Origin: Phymatolithon calcareum
Taxonomy: Eukaryota; Rhodophyta; Florideophyceae; Hapalidiales
Length of the DNA stretch: 64,000 nucleotides
NCBI GenBank assembly: GCA_977006965.1
Contig: OZ345381.1
Span: 1,116,001-1,180,000 of the forward strand
Direction: 5' to 3'
Below the pieces are notes generated by a model. It was given only the letters and a program-made list of their open reading frames with translations, was not told the DNA's origin and searched no databases. A program made the translations under genes and the position numbers. The stretch's first letter is position 1; the number at the start of each line of letters is the position of its first letter. Of this stretch, positions 1 to 11,100 are shown one piece after another.

Positions 1-96
1 ATTCGCTCCGAGTTTGATATTGAGAATGACTTTTCTCCTGAGGAGCTGGATGCAGTCCGCAGGGACAATGCTTGGTGCGATGAGCGCAGTGGATAG
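1..96 (+). CDS. SKP1: SKP1, C-terminal end (partial)
   Basis: The window opens inside a reading frame that codes for the last 31 residues of a protein and ends with TAG at 94-96. The visible tail contains FDIENDFSPEELDAVRRDN followed by AWC. This matches the C-terminal helix of SKP1, whose family consensus is roughly NIKNDFTPEEE, then VR, EN and WC. SKP1 bridges cullin-1 and F-box proteins in SCF ubiquitin ligases, and this helix belongs to the F-box-binding surface. The upstream part lies outside the window, so length, introns and paralogue number cannot be judged. The call rests on one short but distinctive block. Confidence 0.8.
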   Translation: MRSEFDIENDFSPEELDAVRRDNAWCDERSG

Positions 97-772
97 TCAG
101 CTTTTTTGAGCGAAGTCCAGAGGGATGCCCTACTGCACCAGTTGCATCACCATCTCGCGGTCGCTTCGGATGCACATTGTTGATGTAAACCTAAAGAGAC
201 AATTATGAACTAACTTGCAGTAGAGGTATGCCCGTCTTTAATTTCTGTGTTACTGTATTGTTCAATGCGAACTCGTGTTTATTGAAATAAGAACCCTGAA
301 CGGTTTGCATGTGAGCCTGTTCATAGTGTGCCAATGCTTTGCCTATTGTCTCTATGAAATGAACTAGGAGGGAGTAAAATTCCAGCGTGGAAATCCGCCA
401 CCTGCGTTGCCTAGTTCGTCATATCTTGCATTTGAAACGATTCCGAGTGGTGGCATCACCGTTTCTCATGTGAAGTTTTCGGAGGTGAGAGTTTTATGTT
501 TAGTCAAGCATCGTAGTTTGACCAATTTGTCAGGCATATAACTGCATGAGTGAGTAAGATGGACCAACAATCGCTACCTTCGAGAACTATCACACCTCCT
601 CACTGGAGCGACCTCGGAGTGAGAGAAGAGCGAGAGGTACTGTCCCGCTCAGAACCAGCCCCATCTTATGTTCTAGCGGCCATATGGTTTTCCATAACGA
701 GCATTACGACCAACTGAGAAACTTCATTCTTGTCTTTCCCCAATATTGAAAGTCAAATCTCTCTCTGCCAGA

Positions 773-803
773 ACAAACCATGATATTTAGTATCATGGTT
801 TGT
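773..803. repeat. Perfect short hairpin
   Basis: Two perfectly complementary 13-bp arms (773-785 and 791-803) enclose a 5-nt loop, TTTAG. The arm sequence is ACAAACCATGATA. No gene is adjacent. It belongs to a series of perfect intergenic palindromes of unrelated sequence in this window. Confidence 0.75.
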
Positions 804-1781
804 CTTCTGCTAATTGCCGGACAACAGGGTAACGCCTCGAGAAGCACCAATTTCAGAGTCTCATCAAATTTCTATGCCGCTGCCGTCAGAAGAATCCATT
901 GCGCCATTCTTCTGGTGCACACACGACTCCGGCTTGTCGCGGGCTTGTACAACTCTCTGCTTTTCTAGATAGTTTTCACGGCACGATGAGGAGCGGAATG
1001 TATATAAGGACTTGCCAACTGCGCAACGCTGTTGGAATCATCATCCGAAGTTTCAGACGCCATCTGAGGGCGGGTCTTTCCAGGAGGTGGACCAGGCCTG
1101 ATTTTCTGACTTTCATCCCCTTCACAGCTCGAGTTTGACAAGGAGCGATTCATGAAAGATTAAATACGACAGAGGCACGCCACGCACATCAACATTGGCA
1201 CTAGTCGCGTGGCAGACAGTGCCATTCGAAAAGCTCCCTAAAGAGAATCTGTTATTATTGGCGAATGAAGTAACTCCATTCGGCACAAGAGCGATAATGT
1301 CTGGAAAACTGGGAAAGTGACATTCGCGACCCTTCGGAGGGTTGACTTCCTTGGTGCTGGTGAAATAGGTGAAACGCTCGAGACAGGTCAGATCAACTTC
1401 TCAAGAATCGACGACGCCTCGTTGATTCTGGGCGAGTTTTCTTTTCCAATATTCCTGTTATTAGTGTTATTGAGGTCAAGTGTCTTCATGTGTTGCGAAG
1501 TCTAGCACGGTCCCAATTGCGGTGCGACTTAACGTTTTTCTTTGCGGGCTGCAAAATTAAAGCACTGTGCGTGGTCATGAGTAGATTTATTATGCAGAGC
1601 AGGGATATGCTGTTCTTCAGTAGAGATAAGAAGGATGTCCAAGACAATCGAAAATTCGAAATGTTCAAATCTTTCGTACGGTAGTGAAGTTCGTGCACCT
1701 CCTTTTCCGTGCGTCATTTCCAGAAATGGAACTTTTCATTACAGTAGATTGCAATGCAAAATTGAATTCTAATAATACATT

Positions 1782-1805
1782 ATCGTCACTCCATGGAGTG
1801 ACGAT
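1782..1805. repeat. 24-bp perfect palindrome
   Basis: A loopless palindrome centred between 1793 and 1794 on CCATGG, with the half-site ATCGTCACTCCA. It lies about 145 bp upstream of the start codon of the CAP-like gene, so it could be a dimeric protein-binding site or a hairpin-forming element. The sequence alone does not decide. Confidence 0.75.
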
Positions 1806-1949
1806 CGATGACGACATCGTTCATGGACAGGAATCTAACCGTGGGCGGGGCACGAAAAACTTGCGTCTCAGCAATTGATGCCCAAGTAACTAAACAATTG
1901 CCACCTGATGAATGATTGCCCAATTGCCACCATATAGCAAATCAGCGCA

Positions 1950-3524
1950 ATGGCTTTTGCCGCCCCGTCGGTGGACATCGAAAGCGTTCTGCTAAGTGTA
2001 GAGCGCAAGCTAACTACTCTCGAGCTCTTTGCAAAGAACAAATGCAACGATGGCAAAGAACTTCAACCTCTCGGTAGTCGCCGAAGCTTCCGCAGCGATA
2101 AGGCTATGCACAACGCCGTTGAATCTGCGCTGCTTCGACTTGAGAGAATTGCGAACAATCTGCCGAAAACGGCACGTACCGGCCGTTCGCATATCCAAGC
2201 ACAAGTGATTGACTACGATCCTGGCGAGCTGTTCGGGAAGCAAGTCGTGCCATTCGTGCAAGAACTCGTGAAATCTGCGAGCCGCATTGCGAAACTCACA
2301 AAGGACTTCGGTCCCGCGGCACCTGTGATCGGCGAACAGGCGAGTATGCTCGCGGTAAGTGTCAATGCGGAGGCGGCGCTTATATCTCGTGCTGCGAAAA
2401 TGGCAAAACCCGCGGACCCGGTCGTGCTCAAGGCTGAATGTGAACCCCTCGTCGACGCGAGCGCGGATGTCTCAGATTTCAAGTATAACGTCGACGTCCG
2501 CTCTCCCCTTCACGATCACACGATGGCGCTCTCGGACACTGCGGCGGCCCTAGGATGGGTTGTCTCGCCTACGCCGCTTAAACATGTACGAGACTATAAG
2601 CAGATTGTCGGTGGATTGACGGAAAATATTTTGTCAAAGTATATCGAGCTGGGATGTGACCCTGTTCACTCTGATTTTGCCGAAGCGCTCAATCACCTCA
2701 TGGACGCCGTTGTGAAGTATGTGGAGAAGGAGCATCCTGCTGGACTTCGTTGGAATTATGCTCAGGGCGCGACCCCGCTTGGTTATAAGCGGGCACAGAG
2801 GGCCGTGGATAAGGATGCCCATCCGATAGGTGACTTTTTCGGAATTATGCACGGTGCGCTGACCGTCTACGTACTGCGCTCGCGCGAGATCGGCGGTATT
2901 GTCGCCAAGCACGCAGATGGCGTGCTGTCAGTCTACTCAGAGATGCAAAAGTCTATTGAAGCGGCTTCAAGAGCGAAGCGGCCGGTTGCTGCGGAAGGCG
3001 GAGGGGAATTGCGGATGATACTTATGTCGGTGCAACACGAGCTTGTGCCTCTGGTCGATGCATTGCGAGCTGTGCAGGAGACGCATCCTTTTTACGATCA
3101 TTGTGTTGCGATTCAAGAGTTTATTGGGTCGATGCAATGGTGCACCGCAACTCTTAATAAGATGTCCCCGGTGACATATATCATTGATATCGAGAATGTT
3201 ACGAACAAATGCCTAGACAGAGTCGACGAAAAATTTGGGAAGGGGAAGACGTATAAGTCACGGTTGCATCATCAATGGGTAGAGAGTATGCGAAGAATGT
3301 TGGTGGAGCTGAAGGAATATGTGAGAACACATCACCCTAATGAAATGATGTTCGACACACAGCGGTCAAGGCGGTCATTTGAGGAAATTTGGAAGAGGAA
3401 AACACTAACAAGTCAAATTGAGACACTCAAGAAGAATTCGAAATCGAGAAAATGGGTGCTTGGACGAACGACAAAGAAGGTGAAAGGGAAGCGAAAGGAA
3501 GTTCAAGTTTGGCGCCGGGTTTAA
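1950..3524 (+). CDS. Protein with two tandem CAP-N-like domains
   Basis: A 524-residue single-exon protein. Residues about 70-280 match the N-terminal domain of adenylyl cyclase-associated protein (CAP/Srv2): a YDPGELF-like start, a helix ending in a KPADPVV-like segment, an HDHTMALSDTAAALGWV block (family: HLSAVAEGIPALGWV) and an EKEHPAGLRW block (family: KEHHTTGLTW). Residues about 295-480 repeat the fold: VLRSREIGGIVAKHADGV matches the CAP phrase SxKIGGxVxxQAxLV, followed by SRAKRP and a final VRTHHPN block. The C-terminal 40 residues are very basic. The WH2 segment and the C-terminal CARP beta-helix, which recharges ADP-actin, are absent. CAP-N binds cofilin-decorated actin ends, so an actin-turnover role is inferred. 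The family match is clear for the first copy and good for the second. Confidence 0.75.
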   Translation: MAFAAPSVDIESVLLSVERKLTTLELFAKNKCNDGKELQPLGSRRSFRSDKAMHNAVESALLRLERIANNLPKTARTGRSHIQAQVIDYDPGELFGKQVVPFVQELVKSASRIAKLTKDFGPAAPVIGEQASMLAVSVNAEAALISRAAKMAKPADPVVLKAECEPLVDASADVSDFKYNVDVRSPLHDHTMALSDTAAALGWVVSPTPLKHVRDYKQIVGGLTENILSKYIELGCDPVHSDFAEALNHLMDAVVKYVEKEHPAGLRWNYAQGATPLGYKRAQRAVDKDAHPIGDFFGIMHGALTVYVLRSREIGGIVAKHADGVLSVYSEMQKSIEAASRAKRPVAAEGGGELRMILMSVQHELVPLVDALRAVQETHPFYDHCVAIQEFIGSMQWCTATLNKMSPVTYIIDIENVTNKCLDRVDEKFGKGKTYKSRLHHQWVESMRRMLVELKEYVRTHHPNEMMFDTQRSRRSFEEIWKRKTLTSQIETLKKNSKSRKWVLGRTTKKVKGKRKEVQVWRRV

Positions 3525-4274
3525 CTCCGTTTGTCTTTTGGAAATCTATGCTCGAATTCGTGTGGGAGATGAATTTGTTTTTCGGAGTGGCGAAGATTCG
3601 CTTTAAGATCAGAGAGTGAAGGAATCGAAGTCATTATCTGCTCTTTGAGTCGCCAAAGTATCTAGGAAACTATTTGCAGTGGATGGAGGCAAATGATGGT
3701 AAACAAAATATGAACCCAACCCACTGACGGAACAGTGGCATTGTTCTTGACACGAGTACAATGCAATCTTCCTGCGCGTTTTCCCTGGACATTCTCATAA
3801 GTACCTTGGTCGTCCCCGTCTTGATCAAGAATTCTCCGTTGTCTGGGGAAATATCTGCCCTCAAGCCGGACGATTACAGTTTTCATCATTAGGCCCTGCC
3901 TGAGGGGCGATATAGTTTTCCATAGGATTATAGGCATTCCGTTCTGATTATAGTCGCCTCGGCTAGTCAATATGTTATTTGCTCATGAGTGCATACAGGA
4001 ACGCCTCCTTCTGACGGTGATGCTCGTCAAGTGCATTCATAGAATGATGCGAAAGCTCCCCTCAAAATGAAGTGACGATCACGATCTCGGGCGAAGAACA
4101 AGTCGTGCTGCGGGCACTAAAGACGAGACAATACAGTGCAAACCCTTAGGGATTTTACAGTTGGAATACTTAAAGCATTTTAGTCAATTTCCGCTGATAG
4201 CCTCCTGGTCCAGACCAAGTCAACCCACAATCGCTCTGCTTCTAATTTGCTATTACATTTCCAGCATGAAAATT
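3525..4274. other. Intergenic region between convergent genes
   Basis: About 750 bp separating the 3' end of the CAP-like gene from the 3' end of the minus-strand SNF2-like gene. A 102-codon minus-strand frame at 3662-3970 carries no recognisable motif and looks fortuitous. I see no repeats or RNA genes. Confidence 0.5.
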
Positions 4275-7226
4275 TTATTCTTTCGCATTCAGTGCCATTT
4301 CGCGTTCCTTGTCGTACAGGTCATAGTACGGCTCCCAGCAGGCGGCGAGTGTACAAGCAGAAGATTGGTGCCCAGGAAGGGAGGAATTCTTTTTCTCATT
4401 CCGATCCTGCGGTCGGATCAAATCAACAACGCTTACATCAAGAGCACGCTCTGACATATGACCGTTCATTGATTCCAGCCTCGTCATAATCGCACGCGAC
4501 GCACCAAAGTGCGCCCCAGTTGCACAATCGGCCTCATTTATCGCGATCGATTGATTGGTGTTATTCAACGGAACACGAGTACAAATGTCGGCAAGGTTTG
4601 CCACGGCAGCACATCGATTTCTTCGGCATGTTATTTCTCTCACCGCATATTTATATGGCTGAGGACGCACATTTAGCAGCTGGTGGACAAGACCATCGTC
4701 GCGATCCATGATTTCATTCGTGACGCTGTCAGTGTCTATTGCCACTGGTTGTTCTTCAGTGCTTACGTCGTCATATTCACGAGTAATCCATTCCTCAGGA
4801 ATTTCAGGGCAAATCAAGTATGCCCGATCGTGAGGCTCATGACAGGGGGTTGCCGATTTTTCAGATAGCGTCAGACGACTAACTTCATTCTCATATTTCC
4901 GCATGGTAGTCCGGTACATCACTTGCTCGATTGTTCCAGCAGCTGGCAAATGAATCACCTGAACGCGATGCACACCACTTGTACTAAAAGGGCTGACTAC
5001 ACGCTTCAGGCATTGCGCTTCTGAAACAGTGTTCCAGCCTGGATCGAGAATCAACACTCTAGTCACAACTATATCCGCCCAGCCATCACTTTCTCTGCAT
5101 TCCGCCGTTGGCCCATATGGAGCGATAAGCACCGCACCTTCTTTCCACTCGCGAAACTGGGAGAGATGCCGTGACCGTGCTTCAAATGTCGCGTTCAAAT
5201 CGATGTTAAAAATCTGAGCTCCGGGAGGATTATTACTCTTGAGTCGTTCATGCAACGTAGCTTGGACTTCCATGGAATTGGCGAACATGAGAATCTTTTC
5301 TCTGCGCTTCATGCAATATTGGTGCATTGCCACGGCTATGCAAAGTTTGGGAGATTCATCGTTTCCAAAAAAATACCTTGAAACAGCTTTCACCAGTTCT
5401 TTAAAAATCGCCTCAACACGCTCAAGAGGACGCTGCAGTCGAACACTGCTAGCCCATCTTATAAACTTATCAGCTCCTCCTTGTATTAGTTTTTTGAAAG
5501 CAGTAACGCTAGTTGCAAGGACTTGCAGCGCATGCGCGGCGACAAAGGAACTCATCTCCTGTCGATTCACTCGCTTCGATAGAAATCTTGCCGCAATTTG
5601 GTACACTCGTATTTGGTTTCCTATCAAGTTGGTATACAACGTGATGCTTTCATATTGCAACCTTCTTTTGTCCAACTTATTGAAAGTATAGCTTCCAAAC
5701 GCTGGAAACAATACAGGATTCACGATTTCAGAGAGATGCGCCGCAGCACGATAGGCTTGTTCCCCGGAAGAAGCATCCGTTGTATGCCCATTTGCAATTC
5801 TGCGAACAAAAACATTTTCGAATTCTTCCATATCCCCAAGTAACCTGGGCGTCGCCCAATCCAGAACCCTCCACATAGTATCAAGATTTCCAGCTAGAGA
5901 CACACTCGTTATTGCCAGTCTCGCAGCAGTTTCTGAACGTCGAAGCATTCGATAGACCCGGGGCGGCATAGACAATAAACGAGAAGCCTCATCCAGAACG
6001 ACGATATCAGGACCTGGTCTACACAGAGCGTGTCTTGCTAATTCACTGTTCTTGGAATCTCGGTCAGAAATCGCTGTAAGATACAGTTCATCTGAGCAAA
6101 CAAGCAAACCCCCGTGCTGCTGCCATTTCGACAAGATTGCCGGAACTGTTTGGGGAGGATCGGGAAGGATTAAAGCCTGAGGCCATAGCTTAAATAGTCC
6201 CAGAGAAAGTTTCCATTCTTTGTGTCTATTCACAATCACCAATATACGAGGGACAGGGACACGGGCGCGGAAGAACATTGCAGAGAACGCCAAGATTTGA
6301 TGAATACGGACGGACCCCATTGACCCTGAGAGTACCGCCCCTCCATGTGGCTTGCGAACCAAAGTGGCCCAGAGAAATCTGATGACTTCTGCATGCTCTA
6401 ATGCCAACCTACCATCCATTTGCTGCAACGCTTCAAAAGGGTGTACTATTTTCATAGGCAGAAGTGCCGCAGGATGCTCTTCGTGCTGTTCCAATACTTC
6501 ATATGCTTGTTCAGTACCAAAATGCTTAAGAGGGACAGCGTTCCTCCAATTCGATGGGAGAACTTGAGACAGCTTGTGGTCTGCTATTCGCTTGAGTTCA
6601 TTTCGAATAGAAACGAGTGGACCGTGTGCCGCATCGTTACGGAAAGAATCAGGGACAGTACGAGGAACTCGACTGCGCGCAACGTCTTTATCAGGCAGAA
6701 CATCGGAAGCAAGGTTTTCTCGCGCGTCCGCATCAACTCTGGTATTTCGTCGAGCAGACGGATGAAATTCTGGTATCTGGGAGACCAGGGAGGGTTGCAC
6801 AACAGGTGGCTGAAACACAGGCGTAACTTGATATTGCCGCAATGGGACGCCATGTATGGAAGCCTTGGCGTGGGTGATAACGTGATCGGAAATTTCGTTG
6901 GGAGGAACAGGAGGACCTCCAGGATCTTCAGAAGCCACTGCAGGTCTGGGGCTAGATGCTTCCTGTCGAGCAGTGTACTCGGTTGTATAAACCTTGCAAC
7001 AACGTTTTGAAAATCCCTTAAAAACGTCTGGGTAATTTTTGTGAAGAAAAGCAAGCAAACGAAATAGGTGCCGCCCATCAGGGTCGAGTCCAGGCCGGAA
7101 GAAAGGGTCGGAATTGTGCTGTAATACGAACCAAGGCATTTTCTCTTGGCTTGTATGCGAAAGTGGTTGCATTTGCGAAGCATGTCTTAGTTCTTCTGCG
7201 TTCAAAGGATCTTGTCCTACCTGCAT
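4275..7226 (-). CDS. SNF2-family protein with degenerate ATPase motifs
   Basis: A 983-residue protein. Residues 1-270 are mostly low-complexity. From about residue 300 the SNF2 two-lobe helicase order is visible. The Walker A position reads SGSMGSVRI where active members have DEMGLGKT, so the catalytic lysine is gone. A motif Ia-like LVIVNRHKEW follows. The DEAH box reads LDEASRLLS and motif III reads ITSVSLAGNL (family LTGTPLQNNL). Lobe 2 keeps MFANSMEVQATL, LILDPGWNTVSEAQC (family DPxWNPxxExQA) and AAGTIEQVMYR (family AxGTIEExIYxRQ), but the second arginine of motif VI is replaced. This looks like a pseudo-ATPase of the ATRX/DRD1/CLSY type of SNF2 protein; which subfamily is unclear. The start is the first ATG after an in-frame stop. 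A basic-rich frame just upstream (7235-7434) leaves open an unrecognised 5' exon. Confidence 0.7.
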   Translation of the reverse strand: MQVGQDPLNAEELRHASQMQPLSHTSQEKMPWFVLQHNSDPFFRPGLDPDGRHLFRLLAFLHKNYPDVFKGFSKRCCKVYTTEYTARQEASSPRPAVASEDPGGPPVPPNEISDHVITHAKASIHGVPLRQYQVTPVFQPPVVQPSLVSQIPEFHPSARRNTRVDADARENLASDVLPDKDVARSRVPRTVPDSFRNDAAHGPLVSIRNELKRIADHKLSQVLPSNWRNAVPLKHFGTEQAYEVLEQHEEHPAALLPMKIVHPFEALQQMDGRLALEHAEVIRFLWATLVRKPHGGAVLSGSMGSVRIHQILAFSAMFFRARVPVPRILVIVNRHKEWKLSLGLFKLWPQALILPDPPQTVPAILSKWQQHGGLLVCSDELYLTAISDRDSKNSELARHALCRPGPDIVVLDEASRLLSMPPRVYRMLRRSETAARLAITSVSLAGNLDTMWRVLDWATPRLLGDMEEFENVFVRRIANGHTTDASSGEQAYRAAAHLSEIVNPVLFPAFGSYTFNKLDKRRLQYESITLYTNLIGNQIRVYQIAARFLSKRVNRQEMSSFVAAHALQVLATSVTAFKKLIQGGADKFIRWASSVRLQRPLERVEAIFKELVKAVSRYFFGNDESPKLCIAVAMHQYCMKRREKILMFANSMEVQATLHERLKSNNPPGAQIFNIDLNATFEARSRHLSQFREWKEGAVLIAPYGPTAECRESDGWADIVVTRVLILDPGWNTVSEAQCLKRVVSPFSTSGVHRVQVIHLPAAGTIEQVMYRTTMRKYENEVSRLTLSEKSATPCHEPHDRAYLICPEIPEEWITREYDDVSTEEQPVAIDTDSVTNEIMDRDDGLVHQLLNVRPQPYKYAVREITCRRNRCAAVANLADICTRVPLNNTNQSIAINEADCATGAHFGASRAIMTRLESMNGHMSERALDVSVVDLIRPQDRNEKKNSSLPGHQSSACTLAACWEPYYDLYDKEREMALNAKE

Positions 7227-8107
7227 TGGTTGAGGCAGCGGAAAGAACGCATCGAATTTTAGCTCTCTCGGTTAGCAGAGTGGACTGGGGAAGGGAAGCT
7301 TTTCCGGTGCATGGCATTGAAGAACGTACAGGTGGTCTTTGTGGGGAAGCCTCCGGCTCGCGTCTGGGATTCCCTTCGCGCCTGCGCCGCTTTGGCGCGG
7401 TGGGCTGGAAAGGACCTCCCATACAGTCCGCCAAGACAGGATGGCTGAGAGGTAATTTGCGGGTTGGATCACATCAACGCTCGTTGACGCGAATTCGGAA
7501 AGAACTCTCAACTAGGGGAGCTTGCTCAGAGCACAGACGGTACGGCGGCACCAGGCCCTGGGTAATATTGCAAACATGCGTGCTCTGGTTTTGTAGGCCG
7601 CAAAAAACAGACCGTACCTGTGATCCACGTACCAGAGTCTTCGTAGACCACTCAATTGCTAGTTTTCAGTACGCTTCTCAACACGCATTGTAGCAAGTAC
7701 TGGAGCGGCCGTGTACTGTGCCAGGAAAGGATGCAAATAGAAATCTTGTAAATGCAGATCTGCAACGAACAACCTATTCTGGCCCGCCAGGGCGCCTACA
7801 GCGAGAGCCGATGAGCGTCGACATCATGGTACTGGAGCCTCCGGCTAGGTACGATTCACGGGAGCAGCATCACGCCTGAGCTGCTACATGCTACCTTGGA
7901 CATATAAAGTGGCAGATTAGTCCACAACCACCCACGGGAACAGCATGTACGAAGTTAATTTTAGAGGTAAGCATAACGAAGATTCTTCGACGGGGATACA
8001 GAGCCTGATAGAGTCGGGTGCAGAATAGGGACTTGGCTTTAAAATTGAAGCTCAGTAAAACCACCCTCTCACCAAGACTAGGCAGGAGAAAAATCATCCC
8101 CGCGTCC
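7227..8107. other. Divergent promoter region, SNF2-like and SMC5
   Basis: The two genes are transcribed away from each other. On the minus strand, 7235-7434 encodes MADCMGGPF, a KRRRRE basic cluster and a proline/arginine-rich stretch in another frame, which could be a spliced 5' exon of the SNF2-like gene. A CATATAAAG string near 7899-7907 is a possible TATA element about 200 bp before SMC5. Nothing else is recognisable. Confidence 0.4.
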
Positions 8108-11100
8108 ATGCGCGGCTTCAGCAAGCGGCGGCGCTCCAGCCGTGTAATCAAGACCCGGCGCGGAGATGAGGATGACGTCCCCATCTACCCAACTTCGCCG
8201 CACCAGCGCGCACATTACCAACACTCAACACATGAAAATTACGGTACGAGTGGGTTCCATAGGGGAAACCTTGTTCGTATCGAGATGAAAAATTTTCTGG
8301 CTATTTCCCATGCAACAATCGAGCCGGGTCCGCGACTCAACCTCATCATCGGCCCTAATGGCACCGGAAAGTCGTCAATTGTCAATGCTGTCTGTCTGGT
8401 TTTTGGCGGGAAGCTCAGCTTGCTAGGAAGAGGCGGTGATCTCGCCAGTTACGTTCGATATGGTTCCAAACAAGCGTTCATTGAAGCATGGATATACGAC
8501 CCAGATATGCCTGACGAAGTGAAAAACGTTAAAAAGGTACGCCGCATGTTCGACGCTGAAGGCAACGACGCTTTTTTTGTTGACGGCAAAAAGATGCCGC
8601 CTGGTGCAATCGCCGAGATTAGTAGACGATACGACATTCAGCTGGACAATTTGAGCCAATTCATGCCGCAGGAAAAATTCGCGGAGTTTGCCGCACTGCG
8701 ACCAAAAGCTCTTCTAGACATCACCGTCCGCTCGCTTGGAGGCTCTGGTATGGTTGAAAAGCTGAAAGAGTTCAGTGGAATGGACAGGTCGTTAGACATC
8801 GCAGGCACGAAAATCAAGACCGACGAGGTTAGATTGTCCAATCTTAAGGATCGCAATGACGCAGTTCTTCCTGAAGTCGAGGCCTTCAAAAAACGCCTGG
8901 AGATCGACACACAGATCTGTCTCGCGCAGAAAGTACTGCCACACCGGCAGGCGAGAGATATGTACTATCAAATCGATCAGCTTGGGACCGAGAAGAGGGC
9001 CCTGGCCGAAAGGGTGCGGGCAATCAGAGGGCGAATACAGTTTGATAGGGACGGTCCCCTTCGAGAGCTCGAACGCAAGAGCAAGGCGGCAAAAAAGGAT
9101 TTTCGTTCCTCCCGAGATGGAGTCACTGCAATGCAGCAGGAGACCACTGAGCTCCAAGCGGAAGTGGAAAAAGTCACCACGGAGCTCACTAGCAAGAAGA
9201 TGTCACTCTGCGATCTAGAAAAGGCAGAAAAACGGCACGAGAAATTAGTTCGCGAGGCGAAACAAAAAGTCTACGATTGCAAGTGCAGGCTGGAACGTAT
9301 CTCCACTGCAACCGACGAAGAAGACGAGCGGCATAAGCTGGCACAGTGCAGACAGCAAAAAAGTGCTTTGATTAACCAGCAATACAGAGAGTATAACTTG
9401 CGCGGATCTGTGGAGCAGACCCTCGCAAACTCCGAACGTACAATCAAACAGCTGAAAAAGAGTAGAAAAAGACTTTCTGTCCTTCGCCTGCAACGAATAC
9501 AACATCTGGACAGCCTTCCTGCCTTTCGGAGTACCAGTGCTGCTGTTCAGGTGGTCCAAGCAGTAACAGAAGCGGGTGGTTTCTGTGGACGAGTGTACGG
9601 TCCAGTTGTTGCAGAAATTAGCTGCAAAGACCAGTATCACGCAAGAATCATGGAAGACTGCTTGTCGGGTTTTTTAATCGGTGCGTTTGTCACGGAGAAT
9701 TTAGCCGATTCACGCACGCTGATCGCCAAATGCAAAAAGAAACTGGACGGATGGGCGCCTGACATAATCACATCGCCGACACTACCGACCGGCGAAAAGG
9801 ATGAGCGTGCTCTTGCACGACAAAGACCTAACCGAAGCGTTGATATCGAGCTGCGAGAACTGGGAATTGTCGCAATGGTCAGTGACATTTATGATGCCCC
9901 GGACGCTGTGCGAGGAGCATTAAATGCACAAGCGGGTCTTCATAACATCCATGTGGGAGACGAAAGGGCTGAAATACATACGAACGTATTGCGCTATGAG
10001 GAAGGAGTTAAGACCTGGTACAGCCCGCAGTCCAGGTATTCCATTCTGAGGTCAAGGTATGATGACTCGGTACGAAGCTTGCGAGTGGACACTCGATTCA
10101 GCCAAGTCACTGGGCGTATTTATAGCGGCAGTGTGGAGGGTGTGGAGCAGGAGCAGAGTCGTCTTAAACAGGCGATTCGCGATGAAGAGCACAAGCTACA
10201 ACATGCGAAGAGGGAGCTCGCTGAATCTACACAGCGACTTGCCGAGATTAGAGCGAAAATTCAAGACGTCGGCGGAATAGCGCTGCAGATCGGAAATCGG
10301 CAACGCAAAAGGTCGGAACTATCGCTTATGCTAAAACGCAGTGAGCGGCAATACGCGAACTTGATGGCCAGACCCAGCGTGTCTTGCAATCTTGCGAAGA
10401 AAAACGAGGTGCATCGGGCCGTAGTGGAGCTTGAAAAGATGGCGATTGTACTCGCATCCAAGGTCGTCGATGCATTGGACTGTCTCAAAGACGGTATGAA
10501 AGAACTCGACGTCTCTTCGGCGAGTTATGTAATGGCGGCGCGTGAGTACGAAGTGGAGAAGGAGAAAAACTCGTCAATGGAAAGAGAGCTAGAACATATG
10601 ATCGAACAATACAAGGTGATACTGGAAAACATCCAAAGATCGAAGAACGAGTACAAGCGGAAAAGGAAGGAAGCGGAAGATGCCATTTCAGAATCGCAGC
10701 TGAACACACAGAACGAAACAATTAGTGTGTGGCTACAGCATGATACTTGTTGGCTGCAGAACGAGATCGAGAGGTTAACTGAGCGCATGAACTGCCTATC
10801 AACAGCAGGGCCGAGCGTACTTGTAGAGTACGAAGACCGAGAGCAGAAAATCAGGGAGCTTGAAAAACGCATCAGGGATGATAAGGCAGGATACCAAGAA
10901 CAAAGGCTTGCGTACGAGAAGGAGAAAAGAGAATTTTTGAATTGGCTACACCAAGGCGTTGATAAAATGAGCGTTAAGTTCTCAAATCTTTATGAAAGAC
11001 TTGGGTGTGCCGGCGATCTTGAACTCACTGGTTCAATAGCTGATTCATTGGATGATATGGAATTGCAAATCTTGGTGAGTCATCGGTCCGGGACGGCGTT

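Larger units (their letters stand above)
97..1949. other. Intergenic region, SKP1 to CAP-like gene
   Basis: About 1.85 kb with no convincing coding sequence; the short open frames show no family motifs and overlap each other on both strands. It holds one hairpin and one perfect palindrome, listed separately. A TATATAAG string near 1001-1008 has no credible gene directly downstream. Confidence 0.6.
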
